Assembly (NCBI RefSeq): GCF_000003815.2
Contig: NC_049991.1
Span: forward strand, 14,289,873 to 14,353,872
DNA: 64,000 bases
Reading direction: 5' to 3'
Source: Branchiostoma floridae
Taxonomy: Eukaryota; Chordata; Leptocardii; Amphioxiformes; Branchiostomatidae
Both the position numbers and the translations under genes were made by a program. This document shows, one piece after another, positions 49,329-61,842 of this stretch. Below the pieces are notes generated by a model. That model searched no databases. It was given only the letters and a program-made list of their open reading frames with translations, and was not told the origin of the DNA. Numbering within the stretch: position 1 is the stretch's first letter; each line of letters starts with the position of its first letter.

Positions 49329-51135
49329 TACCACTTTTATCAGGTGCCGCCAAAAGAGAAGATTTTGACGTCAACTTCAGATTCAGTTCTATTTGTACAA
49401 ATGACTAGATATTAGGATTTAGACTACTTAAGGTTAATGGTTATTAACAAATGGTTATATACGAGGCTACCGACAAGGAAATTCCTCAGCATTCTATGAG
49501 ATACTACCTCACCGAACAGAGCAAGCGCAAACTGCTATAAGATCGAATTATGTTGACGATATCATTAAATAGCATTTAAAGAATCTTAAATATAGACTCC
49601 CCTAGTTACATGGCCTAACTAATGACTCTGTAATTATATATCCTAAAGTGTGAAGGGTAATAAAGAATTGAAAGACGAGTTGAATTCTTAAAATAACTCT
49701 GTAATTAGTACATTATCATCCTAATATGTGAAGAATAATGAAAAATAGACAGATGAATTGAATTCTCACCGAACAACACTACAAGATACATTTTCCTCTG
49801 ATAGATGTGCTCGTTAGAAAAGGAGTTAGAAAGAGCCTCATTTAATTGTGTGATGTACGGTGTTCATGATAGAAAACAGAGTGAAGAATTTGAACTAAAA
49901 TCCAGGCCAGAAACGTTATGAGTGTAGCCATACTTTATTATCATGGAGCCCATCTTTCACAGCTAATTACCAGCAACTTATATCCATATCCTCTTTTAGA
50001 TTCCTCACAACATTAAGTGTGCTGTAAAGACGGGACATAACATTCTTTGCGCCAAACAAATAGTCTCTAAGCCAAATCCATTACAGACGTGTTTTTATGT
50101 TCGAATCGTGAACAGAGTCGTGAACTGATGCAGCCCCTGACGACCTTCACGACCACTTTGGTAACACAGACCGTAAAATATCCATAAACACGAGACGATT
50201 CTAGCGGCGCTGTAGAACCAGCCAGAAGGGGCCACGTCTGGTCGGATGGAAAACACGTCCAACGTTGTTAACGTCGTCATTTTTCTAATGCTCTCCGAGA
50301 CCGTGCTCAAGTTTGATTTATTTTCGTTCAAAGACCCACACGAGCTTTACACGATGCGAGACCTGTCCCAGGTTCTAACCATCTGTAATTATTATTACAA
50401 AGTAGAATACATCATTGCTCAAAACTTACAGAAAACTGAAAAACACTTGTTAAAGTGGGGACCCATTGGTTATGCACTGTTAAATTAATTTTGGGAGAAT
50501 GCAAATTGTCTTTCCCGGTTTAATTTGCTTTTTTGTACATCCACTTTGTTTTGTTTTTTATTTCAAAAATGAATAAAGATTATGTCTAAAAAAACACATC
50601 TGTAGGTCCTCGAAAGCGTACGCCACACAGACTGAAACAAAGTGCATGTCCCAGTAGAGAGAGGGAAGGGTTGAGATGTAGATCTCCAAACAACTTTCGA
50701 CAGTTGATAAAAGGTAAAGTACGAGTGTCTCTCCTCTAATGATGTTTTTATCCTTAGTAGCTGCAAGATGTTTTGAGAGATAGCGTAATTCCTAAGAGTG
50801 CTGTATCTTTACTCCCTATAGGTAGCTTCGTGATTGCTGTTGACGTAAACTAGCCCAGGGAGCTTTCATGTTGGCTGAACTGCAGTAAGTACGACATCAA
50901 TCATGTTTATATCTACTGTGGAAGTACACCGCAAAGATGCGCCAACACTACAACCACCTGTTCGCCAATTTCATGTGTTGTTATCTTCGCCAGCGAAGAT
51001 TATAAGATTGCTTACTTGGGTCTGTATGTAGGTCAACAGCATATAAGTCGAGAAATTGTGGATGGAACTTTTTGATTTTTTGTAGGTGTGTAGCGGTTGT
51101 CGAAAGCAAGTTTGAAATGGTTTACCTGGCGTTTT

Positions 51136-51235
51136 NNNNNNNNNNNNNNNNNNNNNNNNNNNNNNNNNNNNNNNNNNNNNNNNNNNNNNNNNNNNNNNNN
51201 NNNNNNNNNNNNNNNNNNNNNNNNNNNNNNNNNNN
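51136..51235. other. Assembly gap (100 N)
   Basis: A run of exactly 100 N, a conventional scaffold gap of unknown true size. ORFs crossing it are artefacts. Confidence 0.99.
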
Positions 51236-52148
51236 TAGCACAGACAAATCAAAGGTGGAGCAGAACTAATCGTCATGCCATGGCAGGGTGTTACACGCCC
51301 GCCCGTTTGAGGCATAAGACATGGTCACGTAAAAAAAGATTAAAACATCGCGGTGGGCCAAATCAGGCTGTCAAAGGTGCCAACGTAATCCTCATGAGTT
51401 GTTCGATCGCATACAGTACGCTTAATGATTCAAATACTATTTCGGGATGAGATTTGAAGAGTCAAAGTTGGCCTTCAAACTGGCTCTTTTTGCCTGATTT
51501 TGGCCTCGATTTCACACTGCATGGGGGTTTCCGTGCAACCGATTACGACAATATCATATACTTCCGGGTTGTACGAGTGCGGTCATAGAACGCGGGTGGT
51601 ATCGTATCTTGTCTCGGTTTGTGCTAGGTTGTAGAGGAGGATCTAAGTAAGGCTTATGAATATACTAATACTTTGAGATTAGCAATTACTATGCCTGTCA
51701 ATCAGCTATTTTGTCTTTGCGGGGCTATGAATGGGGGGATCTGAGTAGCCTGACGTGATAGCCAGGCCAGGTAGACTGTGTAAAATACCTCTGACTTAAC
51801 TCGCGATTGCAAAACTTTACTTACTATTTTCATGAGATGGACACAAACATTCACCAAGGCGGGGCCGTAACAATCCTTACGTACATGTATGACCCTTAGG
51901 TAACCCTTAGATGACCTATTATCTAATATATAGGCCAGTCACTCAAAGTTTGTTTATTATTTCTTTTTTTACGAAAAGACTGCATTTTGTAGAGTGAAAT
52001 CTTATATAAAACTAAAGACCTAGCCTAACCTGGCCTAATCCAGCTTTGCTATATTAACATCTCGTATTAAGCTGTATTTGGTGCTTATCCGGCCCATTAT
52101 AGCCATAATTACATACATTAATCATTCAAAAACAACGACCTTCGATAA

Positions 52149-53693
52149 AGAATGTTTATTTGGCGAAGATGTGTGTTCGAGGAACTCTAGTTCTGTATTG
52201 CGTTAAGCCACAACGACCCTGACCATTTCAATCACGTTAATACGACATGATAACCAAAGTGCGGCCAACAAGGCTGGCAAATATGCCTAAAACATTCTTG
52301 AACACATGCAGCGGAAATGGATTTAGTCCAATTCGGCACCCCTAGACAGTAATTATTACCTTTGCCAGAATGGCTAAGGTTATGTTTTGGGCTTGTGAGT
52401 CTGTGTGTGTGCCTGTGTGTCTGTCTGTCTGTCTGTTAACAGCATAACTCGAGGAGCCTTGGATGTATCCCGATAATATTTGGTAGGTGGGTAGGGGTCG
52501 GGAAAACGAAGGTCAAGTTCGATAATGGGCCCCCTAGCGGCTTGCTAAGGTACTGCAGCAGAACATCAATTTTTGATATCTCGTGTTCTGGACATGCTGT
52601 GATCATGATTTTTAAGTGGTAGATAGCCCTCGAGGCAGAAAGTAAGTGCTGTGAGTTTGGGCCCCCTAGCGGCTTTTTTGGAACTGCAGGCGCCGGTTTC
52701 CTTTCAAACTTTGGATGGGAATAACTCTACAACGTATTGACGGATCGTCATGATTTTTGGTATGTAGATAGAATGAGTGAAGACTTACATAATGGTATAC
52801 TAATTATGCAAATCAGCAGCTAATTTGCATAATTAATGAGGAAAGTTTATGAATCCACTGCATTCCATGATAGGACTTTGAAACTTGTCACATATGTAGC
52901 TGGGAAGGAGAGAAATGTCGACAGATATCAATTATGCAAATGATGGCCTCATTTGCATAATTAATGAGAAAATATGAACATGTTGACGGATCATCATGTT
53001 TTTTTGTATGTAGGTAGCGTAAGTGAAGACCTACATAATGAGATAACAATTATGCAAATCAACAGCTAATTTGCATAATTAATGAGGATATCTTCACTAC
53101 ATCCCATGATAGGGCTTTAAAACTTGTCACATATGTAGCTGAGAAAGAGAGAAATGTCAATACATATTTATCATGCAAATGATGATCTCATTTGCATAAT
53201 TAATGAGAAAATATTAACGTGTTGACGGATCGTCATGATTTTCGGCATGTAGATAGCCTAAATGAAGACTTATATAATGTGATACTTATTATGCAAGTTA
53301 ACAGCTAATTTGCATAATTGATTAGGAAAAGTTCATAAATCCACTGCATTCCATTATAGTGCTTTCATCAAAGTTGTCACATATGTAACTGAGAAAGAGG
53401 GAAGAGAGTAAGAGGTGTATTTAAAGACTTTGAAAGAGAATAAGTCAAGAATGGATCAAAGGATCATCATGATTTTTGGTATGCTGATAGCTTAAGTAAT
53501 GCTTGATACAATTTGATATCAATTGATTGTAAATTGGGATCTAATTTGCATAATAAATGCCGAAATTTTATAAACCAACTCCAAGCATTTAATTATAAAG
53601 AAAATGAAATGAGTAACGCATTTGTCTAAAGACATCATTCTACATAACAAACCTGGTTTATTTGGCAAAGGTATGTGTTCGTGGAACTCTAGT
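52149..53693. repeat. Direct repeat pair framing a repeat block
   Basis: TTTATTTGGCGAAGATGTGT plus TCGAGGAACTCTAGTT at 52149-52186 recurs with few changes at 53656-53693, on both sides of the array and the 'TACCTCCAT'-family sequence between. Confidence 0.65.
52730..53560. repeat. Tandem array, ~240-bp unit, with paired ATTTGCATAATTAATGAG
   Basis: GTTGACGGATCGTCATGATT begins units at about 52735, 52981 and 53221, with a decayed fourth near 53450. Each unit has ATTATGCAAATnnn...ATTTGCATAATTAATGAG pairs, so 8-bp octamer words (ATGCAAAT or complement) occur about nine times in 740 bp. Confidence 0.92.
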
Positions 53694-53828
53694 TCATAGA
53701 TGCAAAGCCATGATGAACACGCTCTGAACCCGGCTATACGAAGGGTCCCATCTCCTGTAAGGCCCCCGTCGCGTTAATATCCCAGCAAACGGGTGATGGG
53801 TAAGGTAGGAACGTCGCGATATTATCGC

Positions 53829-53877
53829 CCAAAGCCAGATCACGTATTCCGTGCACCAGATCACGTATTCCGTGCAC
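53829..53877. repeat. 21-bp tandem duplication
   Basis: CCAGATCACGTATTCCGTGCA twice in a row (unit of 21 bp; first 20 bases CCAGATCACGTATTCCGTGC). Confidence 0.95.
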
Positions 53878-55246
53878 AATCTCTCTCAGCAAGGGCATTC
53901 CGATGCGTGTAACTCTAGATCATGTTGAGAACATTAAATCTCTCAAATGGCACCATGGGTCGTTTGGAACTATGAACGCTAGCAACGGTACATAGCGATC
54001 AGTGTGAAAAGTTACAAGGGAAAATAAAGCCAACATTTTTTTTTCTGACAATTTTTATCGTTTCTACCATTCTCCTGGTGCAACATATGTAGAGTAAAGG
54101 GGTATAAGGGTTTTCCTGCTTGGAAATTCTATGGAATCACGACCAATGTGACCGCACCCTTACACTCGTTGTGAGGCTATCAGTGCCGCAATACATGTAA
54201 GATAAAAAAACTATTTTAGTACACAATATCCTTAGGAAGGTCACGATTTAAGTATCGATTAGAAAATAAGTTTCTTTCAGGCATGAAATCATTCCGAACT
54301 AGGCGTTGGGTGGTGGATTACTGCGCGGTTCGGCGCGGGATCGGTGAGTTAAATAGTCCGTAAAAGACCGAGTCACCGTGAATCATCCTCATTACACCGA
54401 CAACCTGTCACAAAACGCCCCATCTTATTGTGCTCAATTCTGATAAGTGTCACTTTCACTTAATTTTCATTTTAGCGTCTCTTAATTCGCCACCTGTATC
54501 CAGGGCTCTGTGCCTAATAGGGATTCAGTACAGCTGCATATCATTCGGTAAAATCCTGACCGCGACGTTTACTTTGAGATGTTACTTTCCCGAGAATTTT
54601 AGGGTTACAGAACGTTTGCCTATTGTTGAGAAGTGATTTCAGGATTCGAATGAGACTAACTATAGCATTAATGCTTTTTTTAACAGGATACGGAGAGTAC
54701 TTTTAATCACATACTGAATGCCACAACAGCAAACTATAGATTGGAGGCGAGATGCCACAAAAAAAAGCAAACCCATCAATAGCTTTTTGTATAAATTCTT
54801 GTGATGTTTGGATTTGCCGACCTGTTTATATAAAATCTTAAAGAAAACCTACGATGAACATTATCAGTGATGTTTTTGACAACTATCTACAAGACTTTCA
54901 AAGTAAGATACTCATTTTTGCCACTGAAAAGGAAAGACACAGGAAAGTGTTTCTTTAATGAAGATTTATCCTCATATTAGTCTCATTGTGGGTTTTCTAT
55001 CCCTCCCCCCCCCTCCAGGGACAGGAAATTAAAATTTTCTAATCTCGTTTCGCGGGCGTAGAGAGGCGGCAAATGCAAGCTGAAGTGACTGAAGTAAGGA
55101 TGAATTAATCGCTTCCTTCCATGAAGACCTCTGGGACGGGCAAATGCGTCATGACAGAAACGAGTAATCTTCAGGGAGTTTTATCGGTAGCATAAGTATC
55201 AAGGAGTGTCCGGCTACACTCGTTGGCCAGCTTTGAAACTATCTTA

Positions 55247-55480
55247 TGGCACTACTCTCCAAGCAGAGGTTAGGCTCCGGCTGTTTTTTAACGTTTTTAG
55301 GCGTTTTCATCGGGCTTTATATTTTGTACCGTTTTCTTAATGTCTCGCGGTCTAATGAGACATAACGTCTCGCGGCCTAACAAGACATAAAGAAAACGGT
55401 ACAAAATACAAAGCCCGATAAAAACGCATAAGAAAACGACAAAAAAACGGAGCCTAACCTCTGCTTGGAGAGTAATGGCA
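55247..55480. mobile_element. Long-arm foldback element
   Basis: Arms of about 95 bp: TCTCCAAGCAGAGGTTAGGC ... GTACCGTTTTCTT and its complement. The centre holds a direct doublet of GTCTCGCGG-CTAA-AGACATAA. No transposase. Confidence 0.88.
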
Positions 55481-56119
55481 CCGGCAAATCTGCCTGGAGA
55501 TGAAGAAGACACATGGAGCTCAGTACCATTAGTAAGGTTCCCCATCCTACTGGGACTGACATACATCAAGGAGGTGATTTTGCTGTGGTAGTTTATAATG
55601 ATGAAGATATATAACTACATGCACCAGTGTGAAGCTCGAGGGTGTATGTGTATGAGTATGTCAATGTCAAGGCTTCCGTTACTAATATTGTGATCGTGAT
55701 CTGAATGTGTGGTGGAAGAGCATACAGGAAACTCATGTCTCTTCTAGTCTCCTAGCAAGCTGGATGGAAAAAGAGATGAATTTGGCCGAATAAGTTGCCA
55801 TGGGTTTTCATCCAGTCTTTGCAGTCTATCCAGCTATCATCGTCGGCCAGGCAGTTCACTCTTAGGCCAATTAACTCCTGCTAGACTTTTATTCCTAACT
55901 TGGTCAAAGCCCCCTACTGCTATTCGGCCAGGCCGGAGTCTGGTAGAGATGATGCTTTTATAACTACCAAGGCAAAGGAAAATTGGGCACTGTGTCCGAC
56001 ACTCTGGGCTGGTAAGTCATTGTTCATAGATTATTATTGAATGAATGAATGATTATAGGTTCTTTCAATCTGTGTGACGAGTCCATCGGTGTAATATAAC
56101 CAGCTGCTGCCGCGCAGCG

Positions 56120-56180
56120 TGCATGCAAAGCTGGTGTGTCACGCCGAAGGGCGGTTATACCGGCTATATAGATACAGATA
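56120..56180. repeat. Dispersed repeat fragment (lancelet-type)
   Basis: AGCTGGTGTGTCACGCCGAA, then GGTTATACCGGCTATATAGA; preceded by GTAATATAACCAGCTGCTGC. Third member after 20.70 and 40.81 kb. Confidence 0.65.
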
Positions 56181-56604
56181 CAGAAATATGACTGTCAGCT
56201 TTAAGCAACATACCATCAACATAGCTTTAGAGGAAAACATACAACGTCTTCCTAAATGTTATAAGGTACACTTCCAAATCTTATAAAGTACAACGTCTAC
56301 CCTTCCTGTGTGCAAACTTTCATCCCGTTGGAGAAGTTTTGACTCACAAGGTTCTTAATTGAACACAAGACACAAAGAGACGGCCAATATTTCGGTGGCC
56401 ATCTGTTGCCTATCTTAGGGCAATCTTAACTATTTTGTAGCTATCGATGTATACAAGTAAATACTTCACGTTTGGGACCGCACCTGTAAACAGCGACACC
56501 TAGCTGCAGTGCAACGTGAACCGGTTAGTATTGCCCTGAGAAAGGTGACGAAACGCCGGCTGTGACTTTATAACTTGGTTGTGAAAAAAGAAACTTGTTA
56601 TCAA

Positions 56605-56930
56605 CCCTTTCGGTGCCACTTAAACTCAATTTAGGACACATGTTTAAAGTGTGTTCACAATTTCACGCAAAACTACAGTTGCCGAATGCGTGGATCGACG
56701 AAAGCCCCAGAAAGCATTACTTAAGTATGTACCTTACGACATACATTACACATTACAAAGAAACTTCTAGCTAACCTGACGGTGCAACTTAAACCCAATT
56801 TAGGACACATGTTTAAAGTGTGTTCACAATTTCACGCAAAACTACAGTTACCGATTGCGTTCATCCATGAAAGGTCCAGACAGTACTACTTAAGTTTGTA
56901 CATTACGGCATACATTACACATTACTCTAT
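56605..56930. repeat. Direct duplication (~150 bp x 2, period ~171)
   Basis: TTTAGGACACATGTTTAAAG and TTCACAATTTCACGCAAAAC occur at about 56628 and 56799 with matching downstream CATACATTACACATTAC. Confidence 0.92.
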
Positions 56931-59716
56931 AGACTTCCTACCTGTTACTTGCTGATAAGGAGTCTCCGATTTCCTCGGTATTTTAGCTTCGATTTTCAGT
57001 GGACATAACAAACGGCAGGGTTACTCTCTGTAACAGAGCTGTATTTATGTAACAGATCCAACAGACTTATGTTCTTTTAGATAAAGGTTGACATATGCCG
57101 ACATTACGAGTAACGGGGGCCGCCCTAAGACGGTTCCCGTCCTAAGACGGTACGGATTTTTTGCTGATCTTATTATCCATAAGTACACCGTGTTTGTTGC
57201 CACTGACTATGCTGATTACAAAGGTAAATAAACCAAGTCCATGCACACAGCTTTAATTTGCATTCCAAGTATACTTTAACATATTTACTTCATGTTTTTT
57301 AAAAACAGAATTCTAACAGTAATGTTGACAGTGCTGAATCACTGCGGTCACCGGCCTCTGCGTATTGGCGGCTCGTGTCGCTAACTATACGAACTCGTCC
57401 AAGCAGTCACACAACTGCCATGATACACATGAATAAAGCTCCATAAAACACTTTGGATATGGGTCTTCAAATGTTTGTTGAGTAGAAAAGCAACCAAAAG
57501 GAAGCGACATAAACATTATCACCATTGTACTCCCAAGGGAGTGTGGCCGTGAAGGTGGCAGACAAGAGAACGCTCCAAAAATTTATTTGACTGTAACAAA
57601 TGATTCGTGCTGTCTATGAAAATAAGACTTGATAGAGAGATGTATACGATATTTTCATATAATCACACAGAGTTTTGTTGATGTTGGCGGTGTCGTTTTT
57701 TCGTAATGGTTTTTTTAGTCGGGCATTCACAATCAGTGCATTCAGCCCATTGCCCGTAAAAACATCAGCTGGATTGTTCTAGGTACAGCCTTCCTCATAT
57801 GAGACAGAAAGTACATACAGTCACGATTTTACTGTTAAAAGTAATCTGAAATATCATACTATTAATTTTTTTCTGTGTACTTAAATTTACCACTTACTTC
57901 TGAAGAGAGCAAAATGTAAAAAAGCGTACCGAGTTAGGCACACTGTCCAGCGCAGCACAAAATTGGAAGGTTACATACACGAAATTGTCTCACAGTGTTT
58001 GCCGCTTGTAACACGCAGCGCGAAAGGTTCATGAACCACATGAATGCATTTCTTATTCAAGTATGTTGTTCAAATCTATGTTTAAAAAATTCAGTGATCA
58101 AACTTTGACCACTCTCAGGCAACTAGCGATGGAGCGCCATGAGTTTGAGCGCAAGAAAAAGCGTACCGTGTTGGGGCACCTCCCGTTACAATTGGAAAGG
58201 GAGAAACAATAAAATTTGTTCAATTGTGTTAACAAAGCATATGAAAAGTCAGTGGCGACAAGCTGAAATCATGGTCATGTTGTTTAAAACTGAGGATATG
58301 AAAATCAAGTATTGTATTCTATTTTAATCTTTTTTTTATCGAAACAATGCCCCACACTTAAGAGCAGAGAATATTGTCGAGTAAGTCAATGCCACATTCT
58401 ACATATTACAGTAGACGTAGGAAAATCGCAAAATACTGTGTGTTCTATAAGATTGCGTATTAATAATAACTAGAGTTCGGGGACCTCATACCTCCATGAA
58501 ATATTTATTGCTTTTTTGTGGATGGTATGTATGTTTATAGTCGGTTGTATTTGAGAGTAATGGTTATATAATATAAATGTTATGGGAAAGTAGTGGTGTA
58601 TTTATTCAATGACACAGAGGATGTCCATCTGATTAGTAATTATCAAAATGTGACACTTAATTGTGTAATGTGCGTTTAAGAGGTCGACGGCATATGGTAG
58701 CGTGGTGTTCCTTAAGCTTGATGTTTGGCATTTAAAATGTCTAAGGTTGTCCGCATTATTGAGGTTCGACTATGTGCCTCAGAGCTGTGTGGTGGGAGGA
58801 AGTTGGGAAACTCAGAAAGAAGAAGGGATGTGGCCAACTTTAGTCAGATGGTGATTTGATTTTCCACCAATATGTCATAACATCAGCTGTTCATACGGTA
58901 CAAAAACAAGATGCACACTTTCCTCTGACAGCCCTACACCAACTGTAAGATGAATACTTGGCGCCAACCCCGTCTGCTAAAAAACAAGTACCATTGGCTA
59001 CGAAAGAGACAACTAACAACTGTCCCTTATCGTAACAAAATCAGAACATCTGTATCGCCCATAAAACTTCTGACACCCAACCCAGATGAGAGGACCTAAT
59101 GGCATTTTAATCACCATGTCACTCAAATCAGCAGTACAGTATGTGAGACATCCATACCTGTTAAGCATTACCGTTAAATGTACCTCAACTTCTTACAATT
59201 ATACTTACGCTTCACATCTCCATGATATCCTAAGCAGACATAAGTAAAACTAATTATCATATTAAAAAAACTCGGGGTTCCCCAAACAGCTGTCATAGAA
59301 ATCACCTCACCATCTGTTTTGAGCTGAGCCCATTAACAAACACTTAAAGCACGATGCCTGTTCCAATATATCGCAGATATAGGGGTGATATCTGATATTA
59401 TTACATCGATTATAACGACAGATACGGCGCCCAAAATCTCATCGATTCGAGCTTTCATCACACCCCACCAAAACAACAAGTATGAAACCAATCCATCCAG
59501 CCGTTCTTGAGTAATCTTGTACACAGACAGAGACACATAACAGAAAATATAACCTCCATGACATTTCATGGAGGTAATAATGAAATACAAGAAATACAAT
59601 ACAGGATACAAACACATCATCAACACAACCAAAAGGACATGAAATATCCGTCAACCAATACCTACATGTAGGATACGGGGACAAGTTGATGCCCGATATA
59701 TAATAATGCAAGTACT

Positions 59717-59805
59717 TACCAACACAACAGCATAAGCCACGCGGAGCACAAAATCTAACAGCGCAAACGAAGTATAACACACCAGGTCCCCAAAGGCACA
59801 AGTGG
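59717..59805 (-). CDS. Possible exon of a membrane protein
   Basis: Between acceptor-like tttgtatttag and donor TTG|gtaagt the minus strand is open for 89 nt and reads TCAFGDLVCYTSFALLDFVL then RVAYAVVL, a hydrophobic, membrane-like segment. The phases would be 1 in, 0 out. It lies in unique sequence between two copies of a duplicated repeat. No partner exon was identified and I recognise no family; a chance ORF remains possible. Confidence 0.3.
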
Positions 59806-59842
59806 CTAAATACAAAGTTATTTATCATATTCAAATTGTCCA

Positions 59843-59882
59843 GCATCGGGAAACAGTTGCCCAGCATCGGGAAACAGTTGCT
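59843..59882. repeat. 21-bp tandem duplication
   Basis: CCAGCATCGGGAAACAGTTG occurs twice in succession. Confidence 0.95.
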
Positions 59883-60224
59883 TTAAGGACATAAATAAAA
59901 CTACTGGGGGTTCCCCAAGCAGCTGTCACCTCACTATCTGCTTGCAGCTAAGCCCATTAACAAACACATAAAGCACGATGCCTGTACCAATATATCTCAA
60001 ATATAGGGGTGATTTCTGATATTATTATATCGATTATAACGACGGATACGGCGCCCAAAATCTCATCGATTCGAGCTTTCATCACACCCCACCAACACAA
60101 CAAGTATGAAACCAATCCATCCAGCCGTTCTTGAGTAATCATCTACACAGACAGAGACACATAACAGAAAATATAACCTCCATTCCATGACATTTCATGG
60201 AGGTAATAATAATAACGAATGGTT

Positions 60225-60581
60225 TTATTTCACATCAAGCGACAAACAATAACATACAATGGCAGCCTTCATTTCTTCGGCTGAATTGCAGTATGCTTTA
60301 CACATGTTACAATTAAAATGAGAAGCAATAGAGGTGCACAATTCCAAACATTTAAAATAACTGTATTTTGAACTGTTTAGCAATTCGACAAGGTAAGGCA
60401 GTGTAGTCTTCCTATATCTAGCAGTTCTACAGTGGAATTGCGTTATCTGGTGTTTGGACCTGAGGTTTCTGCCATGTAGGCTCACACTGTTTGGCGGTAG
60501 CCATTTTGAGAAAGACGCAGAGCTCAGCAAAGAGGTACCAAACTTTGCACAGAGTTCGTGCCGTCTATTGCAAATAATCAT
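60225..60581 (-). pseudogene. Probable LINE-type C-terminal coding fragment
   Basis: A 118-codon frame whose middle reads LHGRNLRSKHQITQFHCRTA then RYRKTTLPYLVELLNSS, resembling the R-x-C-RT-RYRxSxxPxxxxLLN pattern near the end of non-LTR retrotransposon proteins. No reverse transcriptase motif is left. The similarity is moderate. Confidence 0.45.
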
Positions 60582-61444
60582 AAGTATTCTTATGAAATTT
60601 CATCCCACAGTCTCTTACGGCACAGGGAAAACCACAGATGTGTCTGATTGCCTATGTCATGTCATCCATGTTGCAAATGTTGTGATCACAACAAGCCTCG
60701 GTATAATTGGCCCTAATCCCAGAGTGCCCTAGAAACAGACGCCGCATTAGAATTCAGGAGCATAATACGTTGTTGATTCAAAGTAAATGTCGTCGACATA
60801 ACGTTTTGAAACGTGTAAAATGCGTTTCGCTTCTGTATCTAAATGAATAATTAGATCGTTAACAAACAAGGGTACACTAGCATATATTAAAACAACGATC
60901 AAGTTTTCTTATCATTTGATATTCATTATATGAATTTTTATAAAGTTTGATATTCTTTGTAGAGGAAAATGTTGACGAAACATCAAAGGAAATGAGACAA
61001 TCTTTAAGTACCTTGAATCAATATCAATCTTATGTTCTTGCTGCACTCCAGCATTGTTCTTGACATCACTACTTCTTGTTATGATCAGTTACATTCATTG
61101 TTTAATGTATAACAATCATGACCTAAATTAAATCTGTACTTACTCATATTCTATTGCCTACTTGTATCTCTGTTTGCAGAGACTATTCGTTGTCTTGGGT
61201 TCTAAGTAGTTTATTGTTTTCTACTTACCTGAGTTTTTTTGGCTTGCATACCTGTTTCTTTATTACATTTATTTGAATTAAGAATAAAAAAAACATTACG
61301 ACAACGTTCGGAGGTAAATCTGGTACCTTATTCCACCAATAGATTCACACGTTCTATTTTCTTTAATAAAATGGGCTTAAACCTGGCAATATCACTGCAT
61401 TTCTGATCCATCATAATTCTTCAATCGTTTAGGTTATGATATAG

Positions 61445-61842
61445 AAGCGTCGATGAAGGTTAGACATCCAGGTAATAAGATACGCCAAAAAGCAGTTACT
61501 CAAGCAACTGGATATGATTTTGGAAACGGTCAGACGTTTCAGACAACCATCCAGTGTCTTTCGTCAGTGACACTGGAGAAATCGTGTAGAAGATAGATTT
61601 ATTTATCCTAGCTGTGAATATATATTCAATATATGTAGGTTTTGTTTCATTTGGACAATTTGTCTACTCCTCTTTTTATGCATATGCATATTAATTCACA
61701 GTTAGGATATGTGAAAACTCTATTCCACAAGATTTCTCCACTGTCACTGACGAAAGACACCGGATGGTTGTCTGAAACGTCTGACCGTTTCCAAAATCAT
61801 ATCCAGTTGCTTGAGTAACTGCTTTTTGGAGGATATTATAGA
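61445..61842. mobile_element. Inverted-repeat element with ~130-bp arms
   Basis: The left arm (about 61490-61620) and right arm (about 61695-61825) share TACTCAAGCAACTGGATATG, GGTCAGACGTTTCAGACAAC and CTTTCGTCAGTGACA in opposite orientation. Best-preserved member of the family seen at 3.80 and 7.70 kb. Confidence 0.85.

Larger units (their letters stand above)
59270..60212. repeat. Direct duplication of a ~310-bp repeat (59.27-59.58 and 59.89-60.21 kb)
   Basis: Both copies run from GGGGTTCCCCAA through GATACGGCGCCCAAAATCTC to CATTTCATGGAGGTAATAAT. They are highly similar and belong to the 'TACCTCCAT' family. Confidence 0.92.

Noticed and set aside
50971-51450. ORFs of 65-117 codons
   Set aside because: Cross the 100-N gap.
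51823-51873. 17-codon minus-strand segment with donor gtaagt and acceptor-like ag
   Set aside because: Phase 0 and open, but no polypyrimidine tract, no similarity to the expected Rab first exon, and short enough for chance.
59439-59867. 142-codon minus-strand ORF
   Set aside because: Mostly runs through the duplicated repeat. Only the 59717-59805 segment in another frame looks exon-like.
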